Below, piece by piece: positions 5,905 to 6,062 of a stretch of DNA of 6,062 bases. Each line of letters opens with the position of its first letter. The stretch's first letter is position 1. The stretch comes from Pseudomonadota bacterium (GTDB lineage: Bacteria > Pseudomonadota > Gammaproteobacteria > Steroidobacterales > Steroidobacteraceae). A model generated the notes under the pieces. The model did no database searches and was not told the origin of the DNA. It saw nothing but the letters and a program-made list of their open reading frames with translations. The position numbers and the translations under genes were made by a program. The stretch is taken from the NCBI GenBank assembly GCA_021817875.1, contig JAKAFQ010000274.1, forward strand, positions 1 to 6,062, written 5' to 3'.

Positions 5905-6062
5905 TCAGGCCAGCCCGGCAGCCGCCCGGACCCTCGCGGGCTCGATGGGCGGCCCGGGTGCCTCGTCCGCCAGGCTTTCGGGCAGGAACGGCAGGAGTTT
6001 CAGGGCGAACAGGGTGATCAGCAGCGCCAGCGCGACGCCGCCCACGCCCAGGGCGCACTCCG
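5905..6062 (-). CDS. dsrP: C-terminal fragment of a membrane protein, probably DsrP (NrfD/PsrC family)
   Basis: The frame is open from the right window edge to TGA at 5907-5905, giving 51 residues of a protein whose start lies outside the window. The visible part begins with one hydrophobic helix (from GVGGVALALLITLFALKLL, about 20 residues), followed by LPFLPE and a Pro/Ala-rich polar tail of about 25 residues. This suits the last membrane span and cytoplasmic tail of a multi-span protein. DsrP is a quinone-interacting NrfD-type subunit of the DsrMKJOP membrane complex, and its gene directly precedes dsrN in Allochromatium-type operons. The gap to the next gene is 15 bases. The identity rests mainly on position and the hydrophobic span, since the fragment has no diagnostic motif; any other polytopic membrane protein could end this way. 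Confidence 0.55.
   Translation of the reverse strand, partial: ECALGVGGVALALLITLFALKLLPFLPESLADEAPGPPIEPARVRAAAGLA

Overview
This is a GC-rich window with strong third-position G/C bias. It most likely comes from the chromosome of a sulfur-oxidising gammaproteobacterium. Two clues support that: a glutamine amidotransferase of the CobB/CbiA type whose motifs look more like DsrN than biosynthetic CobB, and, just before it, the tail of a hydrophobic membrane protein in the place DsrP occupies in reverse-type dissimilatory sulfite reductase (dsr) operons. Neither the species nor the presence of the rest of the dsr operon can be shown from this window.

The left third is read on the + strand. It holds the last 27 codons of an unidentified gene (1-84), a complete outer-membrane FadL/OmpP1-family channel (144-1511), and an OsmC-family thiol peroxidase-like protein (1530-2000) that starts 18 bases after the channel's stop codon. 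Channel and OsmC protein probably share a transcript.

The right two thirds are read on the - strand. In transcription order they hold the C-terminal end of a putative DsrP (6062-5905), DsrN (5889-4495), a 141-base spacer with an AT-rich island and two small hairpins, a NarX-like histidine kinase (4353-2713) and a NarL-like response regulator (2704-2060). Kinase and regulator lie 8 bases apart and form a two-component pair. The two gene blocks converge at 2001-2059, where a bulged stem-loop could end transcription from one or both sides.

The gene families are known; the arrangement is what deserves attention. A NarXL-like pair sits directly behind dsrN, where the Allochromatium-type operon continues with dsrR and dsrS. 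The kinase has lost the periplasmic nitrate-binding domain of true NarX: its two membrane helices are joined by only a few residues, and its cytoplasmic GAF domain carries four cysteines. It therefore probably senses a cytoplasmic or redox signal rather than periplasmic nitrate. Its first membrane helix also contains a perfect 18-base tandem duplication. No RNA gene, insertion sequence, CRISPR array or phage gene was seen, and no gap between genes exceeds 141 bases.
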